NCBI RefSeq assembly: GCF_000238335.3
Contig: NZ_AHCB03000005.1
Span: 1-64,000, forward strand
From: Pseudoalteromonas marina
GTDB lineage: Bacteria; Pseudomonadota; Gammaproteobacteria; Enterobacterales; Alteromonadaceae
Length of the DNA stretch: 64,000 bases
Direction of reading: 5' to 3'
Shown here: in pieces, positions 54,830-62,912 of the stretch
Layout: each line of letters starts with the position of its first letter
How positions within the stretch are numbered: the stretch's first letter is position 1
Notes under the pieces: generated by a model
Databases searched by the model: none
What the model saw: only the letters and a program-made list of their open reading frames with translations
What the model was told of the DNA's origin: nothing
Translations under genes and position numbers: made by a program

Positions 54830-56710
54830 ATGAGTTTTTTAGAAAATTTAACGATTAAGAGGCGATTGCAACTTAATGCTTTGGTAGTTGGTTTAGCAAT
54901 GGTTATTCTATTATGTGTAACTATTTTTGAGGGAAAGGAAAATCTTAAATTAAATCAGACTATACAACTAGCGAAAGAGCTGAATATTCAGCAATTAGAG
55001 TTAAGAAAGCATGAAAAAAACTTTTTGTTTTACAAAACAGAGAGCTCTTTAGAGTCGTTCGAAAAAGAGTATGCAGTCCTGGATACAAAGTTAGCTGAAT
55101 TACAGGCTTTAATGGCTAGTTTAAATATAGATACTCAGAAAGCAATTCAGCTAAAAAGCTTAGTTGCTAAATATAATAGCGATTTTAATAACGTAGTCTC
55201 TCTTCAAAGAAAAATAGGCTTAAATCCAAAAGACGCTCTTTATGGTGACCTAAGAAGTGCTGTGCATAAAGTAGAAACATTACTTAACGAGCAGCAAAGC
55301 GATGAGTTGCTCGTGCTTATGTTGCAATTAAGACGTGCTGAAAAAGATTTTATGCTGCGTTTAGATACCAAGTATCTTCCCCGTTTTGACGACACAATTA
55401 CTAAGCTTGAACAAAGCCTTTCTCGTTCAACGATAGACTCAAACACCAAATCACAACTCAATAGCTTAATTGCTACTTATCAAAGCTCTTTTCAGGCGTT
55501 GGTAAAAGCCCAAGTTGAATTAGGGGTAAACTTAGAGTCAGGAGCTCTTGGTAAAATGCGAGAAAGCGTGTCAAAAAGTGACACTGTTGTTAGCCAAATT
55601 GTTGAGGAAACAGTAACTCATGTCAAAAACAGCGTAAGTGAGGCACAGTTTTTGGCAATTACTATTTTCGTTATTGCAGGCGTTATTGTTTTAGTATTGG
55701 TTTATTTTACTAGCCATTCTATTATTGTGCCTATTGAACGCGTTTATCACAGTATAAATGACATTAGGCGCAATAACGACTTAAGCGTAATGATAGAGCA
55801 AACAGGTAAAGATGAAATCACTATCATGACGACTGACTTTAACAGTTTAATAGGTGACTTTAAAAACCTGATTCATGAGGTAAATGGCGCACTAAATACT
55901 CTCAATGTAGCAACAGATCATTTATCTGAGAGCACAGCAGCCACAAGCTCAGGTATGCAAGAGCAATTACACGAAGCTGACATGGTTGCTACCGCAGCAA
56001 CAGAAATGCAAGCGACTATTCAGGATATTTCACACAATACTGAAGCGGCGGCTAAAAAAGCGGAGTCTACAAACTTGAGTGCTCAACAAGGCCGTAGCGA
56101 AGTTGAATCAACCGTTAACCATATCAGAGAATTGTCTGGATCTTTAGGCAGTGCATCTGATGTAGTGTCTCAATTAGAAAAAGACGGTGAAACGATTGGC
56201 TCGGTGCTTGATGTTATTCGTGGTATTGCTGAACAAACTAACTTACTTGCGCTTAATGCTGCAATTGAAGCTGCTCGTGCTGGCGAGCAAGGTCGCGGCT
56301 TTGCGGTGGTTGCTGATGAAGTGCGCTCATTAGCCCAGCGTACGCAAGAGTCTACTAGTGAAATAGAAGGGATTATTAATACCCTGCAGCAACGTACTCA
56401 GGAAGTTGTAAGCATTATGCACCAATGTCGCTCACAAGGTGATGAAAGTGCATCCCAGGCAATTAAAGCGGGCGAGTTGTTGGGTGCTATTACTGAAGAT
56501 GTACAAACCATTATGGAGATGAGTACACAAATTGCCGTTGCTATTGATGAGCAAAGCCAAGTTGCATCAGAGGTTAATAAAAACGTGGTACGTATTAGAG
56601 ATATAGCACAAGATGCATCAGAGCATGCATCGCGTAACGCGCAAACTAGTGAAGAGGTATCTGAGCAAGGTCGCGTACTATATGCTGCGATAGATAAATT
56701 TAAAGTCTAA
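54830..56710 (+). CDS. Methyl-accepting chemotaxis protein
   Basis: This protein of about 626 residues has a transmembrane helix near 18-38, a helical periplasmic domain of about 230 residues rich in Glu, Leu and Lys, and a second helix near 270-292. A HAMP domain and a signalling domain with the conserved hairpin tip EQTNLLALNAAIEAARAGE follow. The periplasmic part resembles the helical-bundle (HBM-like) type, which binds small ligands in some receptors. It starts at ATG 54830 with AAAGG upstream; GTG 54821 is less likely. No other chemotaxis genes are near, so it is an orphan receptor. Confidence 0.92.
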   Translation: MSFLENLTIKRRLQLNALVVGLAMVILLCVTIFEGKENLKLNQTIQLAKELNIQQLELRKHEKNFLFYKTESSLESFEKEYAVLDTKLAELQALMASLNIDTQKAIQLKSLVAKYNSDFNNVVSLQRKIGLNPKDALYGDLRSAVHKVETLLNEQQSDELLVLMLQLRRAEKDFMLRLDTKYLPRFDDTITKLEQSLSRSTIDSNTKSQLNSLIATYQSSFQALVKAQVELGVNLESGALGKMRESVSKSDTVVSQIVEETVTHVKNSVSEAQFLAITIFVIAGVIVLVLVYFTSHSIIVPIERVYHSINDIRRNNDLSVMIEQTGKDEITIMTTDFNSLIGDFKNLIHEVNGALNTLNVATDHLSESTAATSSGMQEQLHEADMVATAATEMQATIQDISHNTEAAAKKAESTNLSAQQGRSEVESTVNHIRELSGSLGSASDVVSQLEKDGETIGSVLDVIRGIAEQTNLLALNAAIEAARAGEQGRGFAVVADEVRSLAQRTQESTSEIEGIINTLQQRTQEVVSIMHQCRSQGDESASQAIKAGELLGAITEDVQTIMEMSTQIAVAIDEQSQVASEVNKNVVRIRDIAQDASEHASRNAQTSEEVSEQGRVLYAAIDKFKV

Positions 56711-56723
56711 ATTTATTAAAGAG

Positions 56724-56754
56724 CCAATAAAGTTTAAGGAATAAACTTTATTGG
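56724..56754. terminator. Long hairpin between convergent genes
   Basis: CCAATAAAGTTTA (56724-56736) pairs perfectly with TAAACTTTATTGG (56742-56754) around loop AGGAA. It lies just after the chemoreceptor stop and covers the end of the DUF971 gene. T runs are poor on both sides, so termination may be incomplete. Confidence 0.55.
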
Positions 56755-57108
56755 CACACTGTCTTTGTTTTTTGTGTTTTCGCTCACACGTTCTAAATAT
56801 TCATTCCACAACGTAGTCTGCTGTTCTTGCAGCTTAGCAAAATAGTTCCAGCTAAATAATCCGCTATTATGGCCATCGTCAAAATCTAGGCGCAATGCGT
56901 AATGCCCAACCGGGACTATTTTTTTTATCCCGACTGATTGCTTGTTTAAAACCAGCTTCATAGGGCCAGAGCCATGGCCTTGTACTTCTGCTGATGGAGA
57001 GTGAACACGTAAAAATTCACAACTAAATACGGCTTTACTATCATCGTCAAAGTAAACATCTAAATTTTTGCTCACGCTATGATAATGCACTTTTGTTACG
57101 TGTTTCAT
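56734..57108 (-). CDS. DUF971 protein (GBBH-like N-terminal domain)
   Basis: This 124-residue protein has the DUF971/gamma-butyrobetaine hydroxylase N-terminal-like fold: KVHYHSVSKNLDVYFDD, then SCEFLRVHSPSAEV and VGHYALRLDFDDGHNSGLF. Related domains bind zinc through Cys and His ligands. It is often found next to hslVU, as here (downstream of hslU, past a terminator-like hairpin). The function is unknown. Confidence 0.85.
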   Translation of the reverse strand: MKHVTKVHYHSVSKNLDVYFDDDSKAVFSCEFLRVHSPSAEVQGHGSGPMKLVLNKQSVGIKKIVPVGHYALRLDFDDGHNSGLFSWNYFAKLQEQQTTLWNEYLERVSENTKNKDSVPIKFIP

Positions 57109-57123
57109 GTTTTGTATCCCATT

Positions 57124-57149
57124 AAAAAGCCCCCAATATGGAGGCTTTT
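57124..57149 (-). terminator. Terminator-like hairpin after hslU
   Basis: On the minus strand, AAAAGCCTCC and GGGGGCTTTT pair with one mismatch around an AT loop, followed by T residues. It stands between hslU and the DUF971 gene. Confidence 0.8.
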
Positions 57150-57172
57150 AGTATAACTACTTATAGTACCAA

Positions 57173-58501
57173 TTAAAGAATAAAGCGGCTTAAATCTTCA
57201 TCTTCAACTAGTGCACCTAAATGTTTTTCAACGTAAGCCGCATCAATAACTACTGACGACCCAGCTTGCTCAGACGCATCGTATGAAATTTCTTCCATTA
57301 GCTTTTCCATCACGGTATGAAGACGACGAGCACCAATATTTTCGGTTTTCTCGTTAACTTGCCATGCAGCTTTTGCAATACGCTCAATAGCGTCATCACT
57401 GTACTGAACATCAACTTGCTCTGTTTTAAGTAGCTCGCGCTGTTGCTCTGTGAGTGAAGCATGAGGCTCTGTAAGTATACGTTTGAAGTCGTTTGCAGTA
57501 AGAGCTTCAAGCTCAACGCGAATAGGTAAGCGACCTTGTAGTTCAGGGATCATGTCTGATGGTTTAGCCATTTGGAATGCACCAGAGGCAATAAATAGCA
57601 TGTGGTCAGTTTTAACCATACCGTGCTTAGTATTTACTGTTGAACCTTCAATAAGCGGAAGTAAATCGCGTTGTACACCTTCTCGACTAACATCTGGACC
57701 CGATGAATCTCCGCGCTTACAAATTTTGTCTATTTCATCGATAAACACAATACCATTTTGCTCTACAGCAAATATAGCCTGCTCTTTTAGCTCTTCTGGG
57801 TTTACTAATTTGCCCGCTTCTTCTTCGGTTAGTAACTTAAAGGCTTCCTTAATTTTGAGCTTGCGCTTAGTGCGCTTATCGCCACCCATGTTTTGAAACA
57901 TGCCCTGTAGCTGGTTGGTCATTTCTTCCATACCAGGAGGCGCCATAATTTCTACGTTTGGTTGTACTTGTGCTAAATCGATTTCAATTTCTTTATCGTC
58001 TAGTTGACCTTCGCGAAGCTTTTTACGGAATGTTTGGCGTGTTGATGAGTTTTCATCACGCTGAGTTTCACCGTATTGATCTTTAACAGGTGGTAAAAGT
58101 GCATCTAAAATACGATCTTCGGCCGCTTCTTCTGCGCGGTGTTTAAACTTTTTAGTTTGTTGTTCACGTGTCATTTTAATAGACACTTCAACTAAGTCGC
58201 GAATGATGGTTTCAACTTCCTTACCAACATAACCCACTTCGGTGAACTTGGTTGCTTCTACTTTAATAAAAGGGGCATTAGCAAGTTTGGCTAAGCGGCG
58301 CGCAATTTCCGTTTTACCAACACCTGTAGGACCAATCATTAAAATATTTTTTGGCGTTACTTCTGCACGTAAATCATCGTTTAATTGCATACGGCGCCAG
58401 CGATTACGAAGTGCAATAGCAACGGCTTTTTTTGCGTTAGCTTGGCCAATAATATGTTGATCTAACTCGTGAACAATTTCTCTTGGGGTCATAGCAGACA
58501 T
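57173..58501 (-). CDS. hslU: HslU, ATPase subunit of the HslUV protease
   Basis: HslU unfolds substrates and feeds them to HslV. The Walker A motif is GPTGVGKTE (57-65), the GYVGKEVE pore loop is present, and the Walker B is VFIDEIDK. The C-terminal sensor and tail end SRFIL, the kind of end that docks into HslV. The 442 residues match E. coli (443). It follows hslV by 11 bases. Confidence 0.97.
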   Translation of the reverse strand: MSAMTPREIVHELDQHIIGQANAKKAVAIALRNRWRRMQLNDDLRAEVTPKNILMIGPTGVGKTEIARRLAKLANAPFIKVEATKFTEVGYVGKEVETIIRDLVEVSIKMTREQQTKKFKHRAEEAAEDRILDALLPPVKDQYGETQRDENSSTRQTFRKKLREGQLDDKEIEIDLAQVQPNVEIMAPPGMEEMTNQLQGMFQNMGGDKRTKRKLKIKEAFKLLTEEEAGKLVNPEELKEQAIFAVEQNGIVFIDEIDKICKRGDSSGPDVSREGVQRDLLPLIEGSTVNTKHGMVKTDHMLFIASGAFQMAKPSDMIPELQGRLPIRVELEALTANDFKRILTEPHASLTEQQRELLKTEQVDVQYSDDAIERIAKAAWQVNEKTENIGARRLHTVMEKLMEEISYDASEQAGSSVVIDAAYVEKHLGALVEDEDLSRFIL

Positions 58502-58512
58502 AGCGGTTCCTA

Positions 58513-59031
58513 TTATAATTCTTCAATAGTTTGGAAGTTGTTAGTAAATACGCAGATATCACCTGCAATAGTTAGGCTTTTTTCTACTATTTCACGAGCG
58601 CTTAAATCGGTGTTTTCTAATAACGCGGTTGCGGCCGATTGGGCAAAGTTACCACCACTACCAATGGCAATTAAGTCATTTTCTGGCTGAACGACGTCGC
58701 CGTTACCGGTGATAATTAAAGAGGCAGTTTCATCGGCTACAGCTAAAAGGGCTTCTAACTTTCTGAGTGCACGGTCACTACGCCAATCTTTCGCCATTTC
58801 AACAGCAGCTTTGGTGAGATTACCTTGATGCATTTCTAGTTTGCTTTCAAAACGTTCGAACAGGGTGAAGGCATCAGCAGTACCGCCGGCAAAACCTGCG
58901 ATTACTTTGCCATTATAAAGGCGTCGAACTTTACGGGCGTTACCCTTCATTACGGTATTACCCAATGAAACTTGGCCGTCGCCACCAATTACAACTTTGT
59001 TGTCGCGGCGTACACTTACAATAGTGGTCAT
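58513..59031 (-). CDS. hslV: HslV, peptidase subunit of the HslUV protease
   Basis: HslV is a proteasome-like threonine protease. After removal of Met1 the mature protein begins [19 protein letters not shown], cited as TTIVSVRR, with the catalytic Thr at the first position. I chose ATG 59031 because this gives the correct mature end and has GAGG upstream; the ORF can be extended to 59046 but five extra residues would block processing. It is preceded by a sigma-32-like promoter and a hairpin in its 5' UTR. Confidence 0.97.
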   Translation of the reverse strand: MTTIVSVRRDNKVVIGGDGQVSLGNTVMKGNARKVRRLYNGKVIAGFAGGTADAFTLFERFESKLEMHQGNLTKAAVEMAKDWRSDRALRKLEALLAVADETASLIITGNGDVVQPENDLIAIGSGGNFAQSAATALLENTDLSAREIVEKSLTIAGDICVFTNNFQTIEEL

Positions 59032-59046
59032 GTTATTCCTCATCAT

Positions 59047-59066
59047 CGAGTTGCAGGGGCAACTCG
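59047..59066 (-). promoter_or_regulatory. 5' UTR hairpin of hslVU
   Basis: CGAGTTGC and GCAACTCG form an 8-bp perfect stem with a 4-base loop between the promoter and the ribosome site of hslV. As I recall, E. coli hslVU has a 20-base inverted repeat at this place reported to stabilise its mRNA. The sequence here differs, but the size and position match. Confidence 0.7.
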
Positions 59067-59089
59067 TTAAAAACGATTATGATGAGGTT

Positions 59090-59115
59090 ATATGGGTGAA
59101 TGGTTTATTTTCAAG
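59090..59115 (-). promoter_or_regulatory. Sigma-32 (heat-shock) promoter of hslVU
   Basis: On the minus strand, CTTGAAA (59109-59115) and CCCATAT (59090-59096) are 12 bases apart. Both are close to the heat-shock sigma factor consensus (CTTGAAA and CCCCATnT). The -35 box overlaps the ftsN stop codon, so hslVU has its own heat-shock promoter at the end of the upstream gene. Confidence 0.82.
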
Positions 59116-59638
59116 TCCAGCCCCAAATTCCGCAGCCGACGACTTTGACACGCTTGAGTTTATTTTTATCACTTTCTGCTTGGCGCTTCGTTTTATAAGG
59201 CCCTAAACGTACTTTATACCAAATACCCGTTTCGCCTTTGGTTTCTCTTATTTCAGATATAAGACCAGCAAAGGCTATTTTAGCTTTTAACGATTCAGCC
59301 TGTTCATGAGTCCTGAACGAGCCGCATTGCATAACATAAGGACCTTTTTGTTCAATTTCTTTTACTTCTACTTGCACTTCATGGTTTCTGATCTCTTTTA
59401 TAAATTCAGGCGCACGAGGAACGACCACTTCTATTTTTTCTTTTTCGGCTGGGTTAGTTTGTTTTTCAACAAGCTCGGGGTCGGCATTATTTTTAATAAA
59501 CCATAATCCATAGGCAAAACCGCCCACAAGCAAAGCTGCAACAATTACCAAAAGATAAGGGAATGGCTTTTTAGCAGGTTCTTTTTTGGTGTTTTTTCTA
59601 TTTTTTGGTTTTTTATTAATGTAATCGTGCTGTGCCAT
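59111..59638 (-). CDS. ftsN: SPOR domain cell division protein, FtsN-like
   Basis: This 175-residue protein has a basic cytoplasmic N-terminus, one membrane helix (about 27-49), a short linker and a C-terminal SPOR domain (about 100-170) with YVMQCGSFRTHEQAE and WYKVRLGPYKTKRQAE. SPOR domains bind denuded septal peptidoglycan. The position between priA and hslVU matches E. coli ftsN. It is shorter than E. coli FtsN (319), so the essential activating region may be reduced. I assign FtsN from position and architecture. Confidence 0.85.
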   Translation of the reverse strand: MAQHDYINKKPKNRKNTKKEPAKKPFPYLLVIVAALLVGGFAYGLWFIKNNADPELVEKQTNPAEKEKIEVVVPRAPEFIKEIRNHEVQVEVKEIEQKGPYVMQCGSFRTHEQAESLKAKIAFAGLISEIRETKGETGIWYKVRLGPYKTKRQAESDKNKLKRVKVVGCGIWGWT

Positions 59639-59658
59639 AGCGTTATTTTGGCCTTAAC

Positions 59659-61845
59659 CTAAATCATATCTATAGGGTCTACATCTAAACTCCAGCGAAC
59701 TTTTTGTGCAAGTTTACTGGTGCTTAAATAATCAACCATTTGCGCAAGATACTGATGTAATATGCGGCGATCTTGCGCTTGAATGTGCAATTGAAACCGA
59801 TACATACCCGCAATTCTTTCTAATGGGGCAGGGATCGGACCGAGCAATTGTATACCAGATACCCCGTTAACTGGAACCAAATCTGTCAAAAAGTCGACGA
59901 CTAGTTTAATACTTAGCCCTTGTGCTCTAACTATGGCCATATTAGTAATAGGCGGTAAGTCGGCGTCATCACGCTCGCTTAACGCAAAGCGTGCAAAATC
60001 TTGGTAACCATTATTGACCAAATCTTGTAAAAGAGGATGTTCGGGAAAATGTGTTTGTAATAACACCTGGCCAGGCTCTCCTGAGCGACCAGCACGTCCT
60101 GCTACTTGAGTCACTAACTGCGCTAAATGTTCCGTTGCTCTGAAGTCGCAGGAATATAGGCCGCTGTCTACGTCTAAAATTATGACAAGGCTTACATCAG
60201 CAAAGTGATGGCCTTTTGCAAGCATTTGCGTACCTACTAATATGCGCGCTCCACCTAAATTAATTTCGTCTAGGGCTTTTTCTAAACTGCCTTTACGACG
60301 AGTTGAATCGCGATCAATACGGGTTACCGGCGTATCAGGAAACTCGTTTGTTAAAAATTCTTCTATTTGTTCAGTCCCTTTACCATTAGGGAATATTTGC
60401 GTGCTCCCGCAATCAGGGCATTGATGAGGTACTTGATGTTGGTCGCCACAATGGTGGCAAATCATTTGACCAATCGCTTTATGGAACGTGGCACTAGTAC
60501 TGCAACGGTTACATTCACTTAACCAACCACATTCATGGCAAATAAGTGTAGGTGAAAAACCACGACGATTTAAAAACACCATAACCTGTTTACCTCGATT
60601 CAAATGTTGGCGCATAGTAGCAAGGCTTGCGTGAGCAATACCCGCCTGATCGGGCTGGCCTTTCATGTCGAGTAATTTAAATTGGTTATCGGTTGAGGTT
60701 TGAGCGCGCTCAGTCAGGCTTAATAGTTGGTACTTATTATTAATGGCTTTATGCAAGGTTTCGAGCGCTGGAGTTGCACTGCCGAGTATAAGTGGAATTT
60801 TATGCTGGAATGCCCGATAAGCTGCTAAATCTCGAGCATGGTAACGAAGAGTATCTTGTTGTTTAAATGATGAGTCATGTTCCTCGTCAACTACAATCAT
60901 ACCGAGCTTTAAAAAGGGTAAAAAAATACTTGATCGCGTACCTATTACAATAGCGCAACTCCCTTTTTCGCAAAAGCGCCATGTTTGTAGGCGTTCGTTA
61001 TCGGTAAGTGCAGAATGCCATAACATGATGGGTGTATCTGGAAAGCGGCGACGAAAACGGTTAACCGTTTGAGGGGTAAGTCCTATCTCGGGTACAAGTA
61101 CTAAGGCTTGTTCACCTCGCTTTAATACTTCTTCAAGACATTGAAGATAGACTTCGGTTTTACCACTACCAGTAACCCCTTCTAATAAAAACGTGTTAAA
61201 GCCTTTACTTTGATTAATTGCAGTGCAAGCTACGGCTTGCTCTTTATTCAGTGTAGGCTTACTACCCACTGTTGGTGCAGTACTTTGCCACTGATTATCA
61301 TGTTCTATGGTTTGTGTAACAAGCGCTTTTGCAATAAGGCTATCGATAGTTTTTTTACTAAAGCCGAGTGCTTTAAGCTCGGTTAATGATGATTTACCTG
61401 ACTGTGCAAGTTGCTTTAATAAGTTAAGTTGAGTTTTTGCTTTGAGTGACGGAAGTTTTGATCCTTTTTCTGTCAGCATAACCATATTGATACTGGTTTT
61501 ATCCGGTGACTCACCTTGGCGCAGCGCACTTGGTAGCGCTATGTGAATTGTTTCGCCGAGTGGGTAGCAGTAATAGCGAGATGTAAAACTCAAAAGTGCA
61601 ATGTGCTCAGATGATAAAATAGGCGCGTCATCAATGACTTCGATGATGGATTTTATTTTGTTTTCGGGGACGTCGGTCTTGCTTTTAATAGCTAAAACAA
61701 CGGCGACTTTTTTTTGGTTACCAAAAGGCACCAACACACGCATACCCGGTTTAAGTGGTGATGCCATGCCATCGAGTTGCTTATCTACTTTATAATCAAA
61801 GGTGCGCGGTAAGGGGACTTTTATAGCGACTTCAGCAAAACACAT
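59659..61845 (-). CDS. priA: Primosomal replication restart helicase PriA
   Basis: PriA reloads the replisome at stalled forks. The Walker A is GVTGSGKTEVYL, the DEAH box is in VVDEEHDSSFK, and the zinc-binding cysteines come in pairs (CHECG, CNRC, CHHCG, CPDCG). The N-terminal 3'BD region starts CFAEVAIKVPLPRTFDY. The 728 residues match E. coli (732). It is divergent from rpmE, the conserved order. Confidence 0.96.
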   Translation of the reverse strand: MCFAEVAIKVPLPRTFDYKVDKQLDGMASPLKPGMRVLVPFGNQKKVAVVLAIKSKTDVPENKIKSIIEVIDDAPILSSEHIALLSFTSRYYCYPLGETIHIALPSALRQGESPDKTSINMVMLTEKGSKLPSLKAKTQLNLLKQLAQSGKSSLTELKALGFSKKTIDSLIAKALVTQTIEHDNQWQSTAPTVGSKPTLNKEQAVACTAINQSKGFNTFLLEGVTGSGKTEVYLQCLEEVLKRGEQALVLVPEIGLTPQTVNRFRRRFPDTPIMLWHSALTDNERLQTWRFCEKGSCAIVIGTRSSIFLPFLKLGMIVVDEEHDSSFKQQDTLRYHARDLAAYRAFQHKIPLILGSATPALETLHKAINNKYQLLSLTERAQTSTDNQFKLLDMKGQPDQAGIAHASLATMRQHLNRGKQVMVFLNRRGFSPTLICHECGWLSECNRCSTSATFHKAIGQMICHHCGDQHQVPHQCPDCGSTQIFPNGKGTEQIEEFLTNEFPDTPVTRIDRDSTRRKGSLEKALDEINLGGARILVGTQMLAKGHHFADVSLVIILDVDSGLYSCDFRATEHLAQLVTQVAGRAGRSGEPGQVLLQTHFPEHPLLQDLVNNGYQDFARFALSERDDADLPPITNMAIVRAQGLSIKLVVDFLTDLVPVNGVSGIQLLGPIPAPLERIAGMYRFQLHIQAQDRRILHQYLAQMVDYLSTSKLAQKVRWSLDVDPIDMI

Positions 61846-62076
61846 AGCAACTCAACTCATAAAATTAATGATGTAATGTACTAAAAATAACGTTAAAAAC
61901 CTACTAGCAAATATTGCTTGCTTAAGTGTCTGCCTACTTTTTTAGCAAAACAGTTAATAATAGCTTGTGTGTTTGATGGTAGTTGGATAAAATCCGCGAC
62001 CAACAAATTTGTTTTAACGACGTATGGTGCCAGACTTCGGGTTTGGAGAGCGATGCGGCCTTAACTAGAGGTTTCT

Positions 62077-62292
62077 ATGAAAGAAGGTATTCACCCTAAG
62101 TACGAAGTAATTTCTGCAACTTGTTCATGCGGCAATAAATTCGAAACAAGCTCTACTCTATGTAAAGACATTCACCTTGACGTATGTTCAGCGTGTCACC
62201 CTTTTTACACTGGTAAGCAAAAAGTTTTAGACACTGGCGGACGTGTTGATCGTTTCAACAAGCGTTTCGGTGCACTTGGTAGCAAGAAGTAA
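62077..62292 (+). CDS. rpmE: 50S ribosomal protein L31
   Basis: This 71-residue protein is the zinc-type (C+) L31, with four cysteines in CSC (16 and 18) and CSAC (37 and 40). It starts [11 protein letters not shown] and ends with the usual basic tail [13 protein letters not shown]. It has a good AGAGG ribosome site and a terminator, and is divergent from priA. Confidence 0.97.
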   Translation: MKEGIHPKYEVISATCSCGNKFETSSTLCKDIHLDVCSACHPFYTGKQKVLDTGGRVDRFNKRFGALGSKK

Positions 62293-62313
62293 TTTTTGCT
62301 GTCTCGTTAAATT

Positions 62314-62337
62314 AAGCACCTTAGGGTGCTTTTTTTA
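62314..62337 (+). terminator. Terminator of rpmE
   Basis: AAGCACC (62314-62320) pairs with GGTGCTT (62325-62331) around loop TTAG, followed by a T run. Confidence 0.88.
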
Positions 62338-62351
62338 TGCTTTTAATTTAG

Positions 62352-62465
62352 TTATACCAATTTAATAGTAATAACGTTTCGATTTAAAAAATTAAGTGTT
62401 ACACGAACGGCGTCAATATTTTTTAATATAGGACAACTAAATAACAAATTATTTAGCTTATTGCT
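62352..62465. repeat. Dispersed intergenic repeat, third copy (partial)
   Basis: It begins TTATACCAATTT like the copy at 38438, and further in shares the ACAACTAAATAACAAATTATTTAGC-like region, cited as CAACTAAATAACAAATT, with TAACTAAATAACGAATT of that copy. The middle is diverged and the right end is not clear. Confidence 0.55.
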
Positions 62466-62912
62466 CGATTTTCATATTTCCCTGCTATGCATAACTATTT
62501 CCTGTTCTTATTCTGAATATGCATAAACCTTTACAGACAAACCGCAAATTATTCTCTATATTTTTAATTAGTTCATTTTTTAACTAAGTGGTTAAATGCA
62601 GCTAACGTGAAGTTATATGTTTTTAAAGTATGTGAATAAGCCTATTTTTGCTTATTTTTATAGGACTTTATTAAGATATTTTATAAAAAATAATGAAAGA
62701 ACAATTGTGCCTTTAGAATCCGTTATTGGATGAATTTTTATTTATAAAGTGTCGATATAATTTACAAAAGTTATTGAAAAACCTCTTAAAATTAATCGAA
62801 CTAGCATATAACAGGATAGACCTGATATTGCTTGGAATTTAAAAATAATAAGGGTATCGTAGCCTAAACTTCACCTCTCACTTTTACTTTAATTGCAGGA
62901 TACAATCGCGTT

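Larger units (their letters stand above)
62293..62912. other. Intergenic region between rpmE and the malic enzyme gene
   Basis: It holds the rpmE terminator (62314-62337), a copy of the dispersed repeat (62352-62465) and about 400 bases of very AT-rich DNA. No gene or clear promoter box could be picked out in the latter part, where the malic enzyme promoter must lie. Confidence 0.6.
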
